This document shows, one piece after another, positions 5,748 to 5,957 of a DNA stretch of 5,957 nt (its first letter is position 1; each line of letters opens with the position of its first letter). The stretch comes from Leptospira sp. (GTDB taxonomy: Bacteria > Spirochaetota > Leptospiria > Leptospirales > Leptospiraceae). The position numbers were made by a program, and so were the translations under genes. The notes under the pieces were generated by a model. It did not search any database. It saw only the letters and a program-made list of their open reading frames with translations, and was not told where the DNA came from. The stretch spans positions 1-5,957 of the forward strand of contig JALOTI010000133.1 of the NCBI GenBank assembly GCA_025457985.1. Direction: 5' to 3'.

Positions 5748-5957
5748 ATGGTAGAAATTTTGAAAGAAAGACCGTTTTTGACCCAAAACCGTCTCCAGTT
5801 CCTAGTTTGGGACAAAAACATTTCCAATTTGGGTTCTTGGGCTTGGAAACCGGGTGTTTATATCTTCTTTCAATCAAGACGGTCCCCACATGGACCTGAG
5901 TTTCGTTTCGGTTCTCCGATTTGGGGGGCCCCCAACAATTTAGGAAGGCTCGTATTC
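5748..5957 (+). CDS. Start of an unidentified protein (partial, continues past the right edge)
   Basis: A frame opens at the ATG at 5748 and has 70 codons with no stop before the window ends; an in-frame TAA at 5736-5738 limits the start. I do not recognise the product. It has four tryptophans (21, 31, 33, 59), a central stretch LGSWAWKPGVYIFF (28-41) that is partly hydrophobic, and a Gly/Pro/Arg-rich segment (44-67). No signal peptide is evident. The A-rich sequence before the ATG has no Shine-Dalgarno match; a GTG (5751) or TTG (5760) could be the true start. It is preferred over an overlapping minus-strand frame because it stays open to the edge and leaves a normal 52-bp divergent gap with the nuclease gene. 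Confidence 0.5.
   Translation, partial: MVEILKERPFLTQNRLQFLVWDKNISNLGSWAWKPGVYIFFQSRRSPHGPEFRFGSPIWGAPNNLGRLVF
5921..5935. repeat. GC-rich palindrome inside the partial reading frame
   Basis: TTGGGGG and CCCCCAA flank a single G, forming a 7-bp inverted repeat in otherwise AT-rich DNA. It lies within the codons for Ile-Trp-Gly-Ala-Pro-Asn of the right-edge reading frame, so it may be just coding sequence. No T-run follows it, so it does not look like a terminator. Confidence 0.35.

Noticed and set aside
5692..5889. A 65-residue minus-strand frame ending in an ATGA overlap with the start of the exonuclease gene.
   Set aside because: The overlap looks like translational coupling, but the peptide has no recognisable features and no Shine-Dalgarno sequence. 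It also conflicts with the plus-strand frame that stays open to the window edge, which was preferred. It remains a possible alternative.

Overview
The window looks like chromosomal DNA of a spirochaete of the Leptospira type. This is inferred from the moderately AT-rich composition, the run of exported proteins with loose, non-E. coli lipobox-like N-termini, and the mix of a canonical MgtE magnesium channel, an exonuclease III family nuclease and several otherwise anonymous envelope proteins. No 16S rRNA or other taxonomic marker is present, so this placement is an inference. There are no tRNA or rRNA genes, no CRISPR array and no insertion sequence, and I see no sign of recent horizontal transfer.

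Layout. Positions 1-1756 (minus strand) carry two overlapping genes. The first transcribed is a coiled-coil lipoprotein candidate (1064-1756). It is followed, with a 14-bp overlap, by a secreted coiled-coil protein with a peptidoglycan-binding OmpA domain, whose C-terminus runs off the left edge. A 64-bp divergent intergenic region separates them from mgtE on the plus strand (1821-3230). Next, 54 bp further on, comes a lipoprotein candidate with a C-terminal region resembling the TonB C-terminal domain (3285-3914). It converges with a gap of only 2 bp on a minus-strand two-domain LEA-type-2 (WHy) lipoprotein candidate (3917-4894). That gene lies 30 bp downstream of a minus-strand exonuclease III/AP endonuclease gene (4925-5695). 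A divergent plus-strand reading frame starts near 5748 and is still open at the right edge. No gene-free stretch exceeds 64 bp.

How the parts relate. Four of the six well-supported genes encode proteins predicted to sit in the periplasm or envelope, so the region is envelope-rich. Only the coiled-coil lipoprotein/OmpA pair has an arrangement (overlap, with a ribosome-binding site inside the upstream gene) that argues for joint expression and function. MgtE (Mg2+ uptake) and the DNA-repair nuclease are housekeeping genes with no evident functional link to their neighbours. I found no convincing new multi-gene system. The observations most worth following are the OmpA/lipoprotein pair, the TonB-C-like lipoprotein, the double WHy lipoprotein, and promoter-like motifs placed so close to start codons that they suggest leaderless messages.
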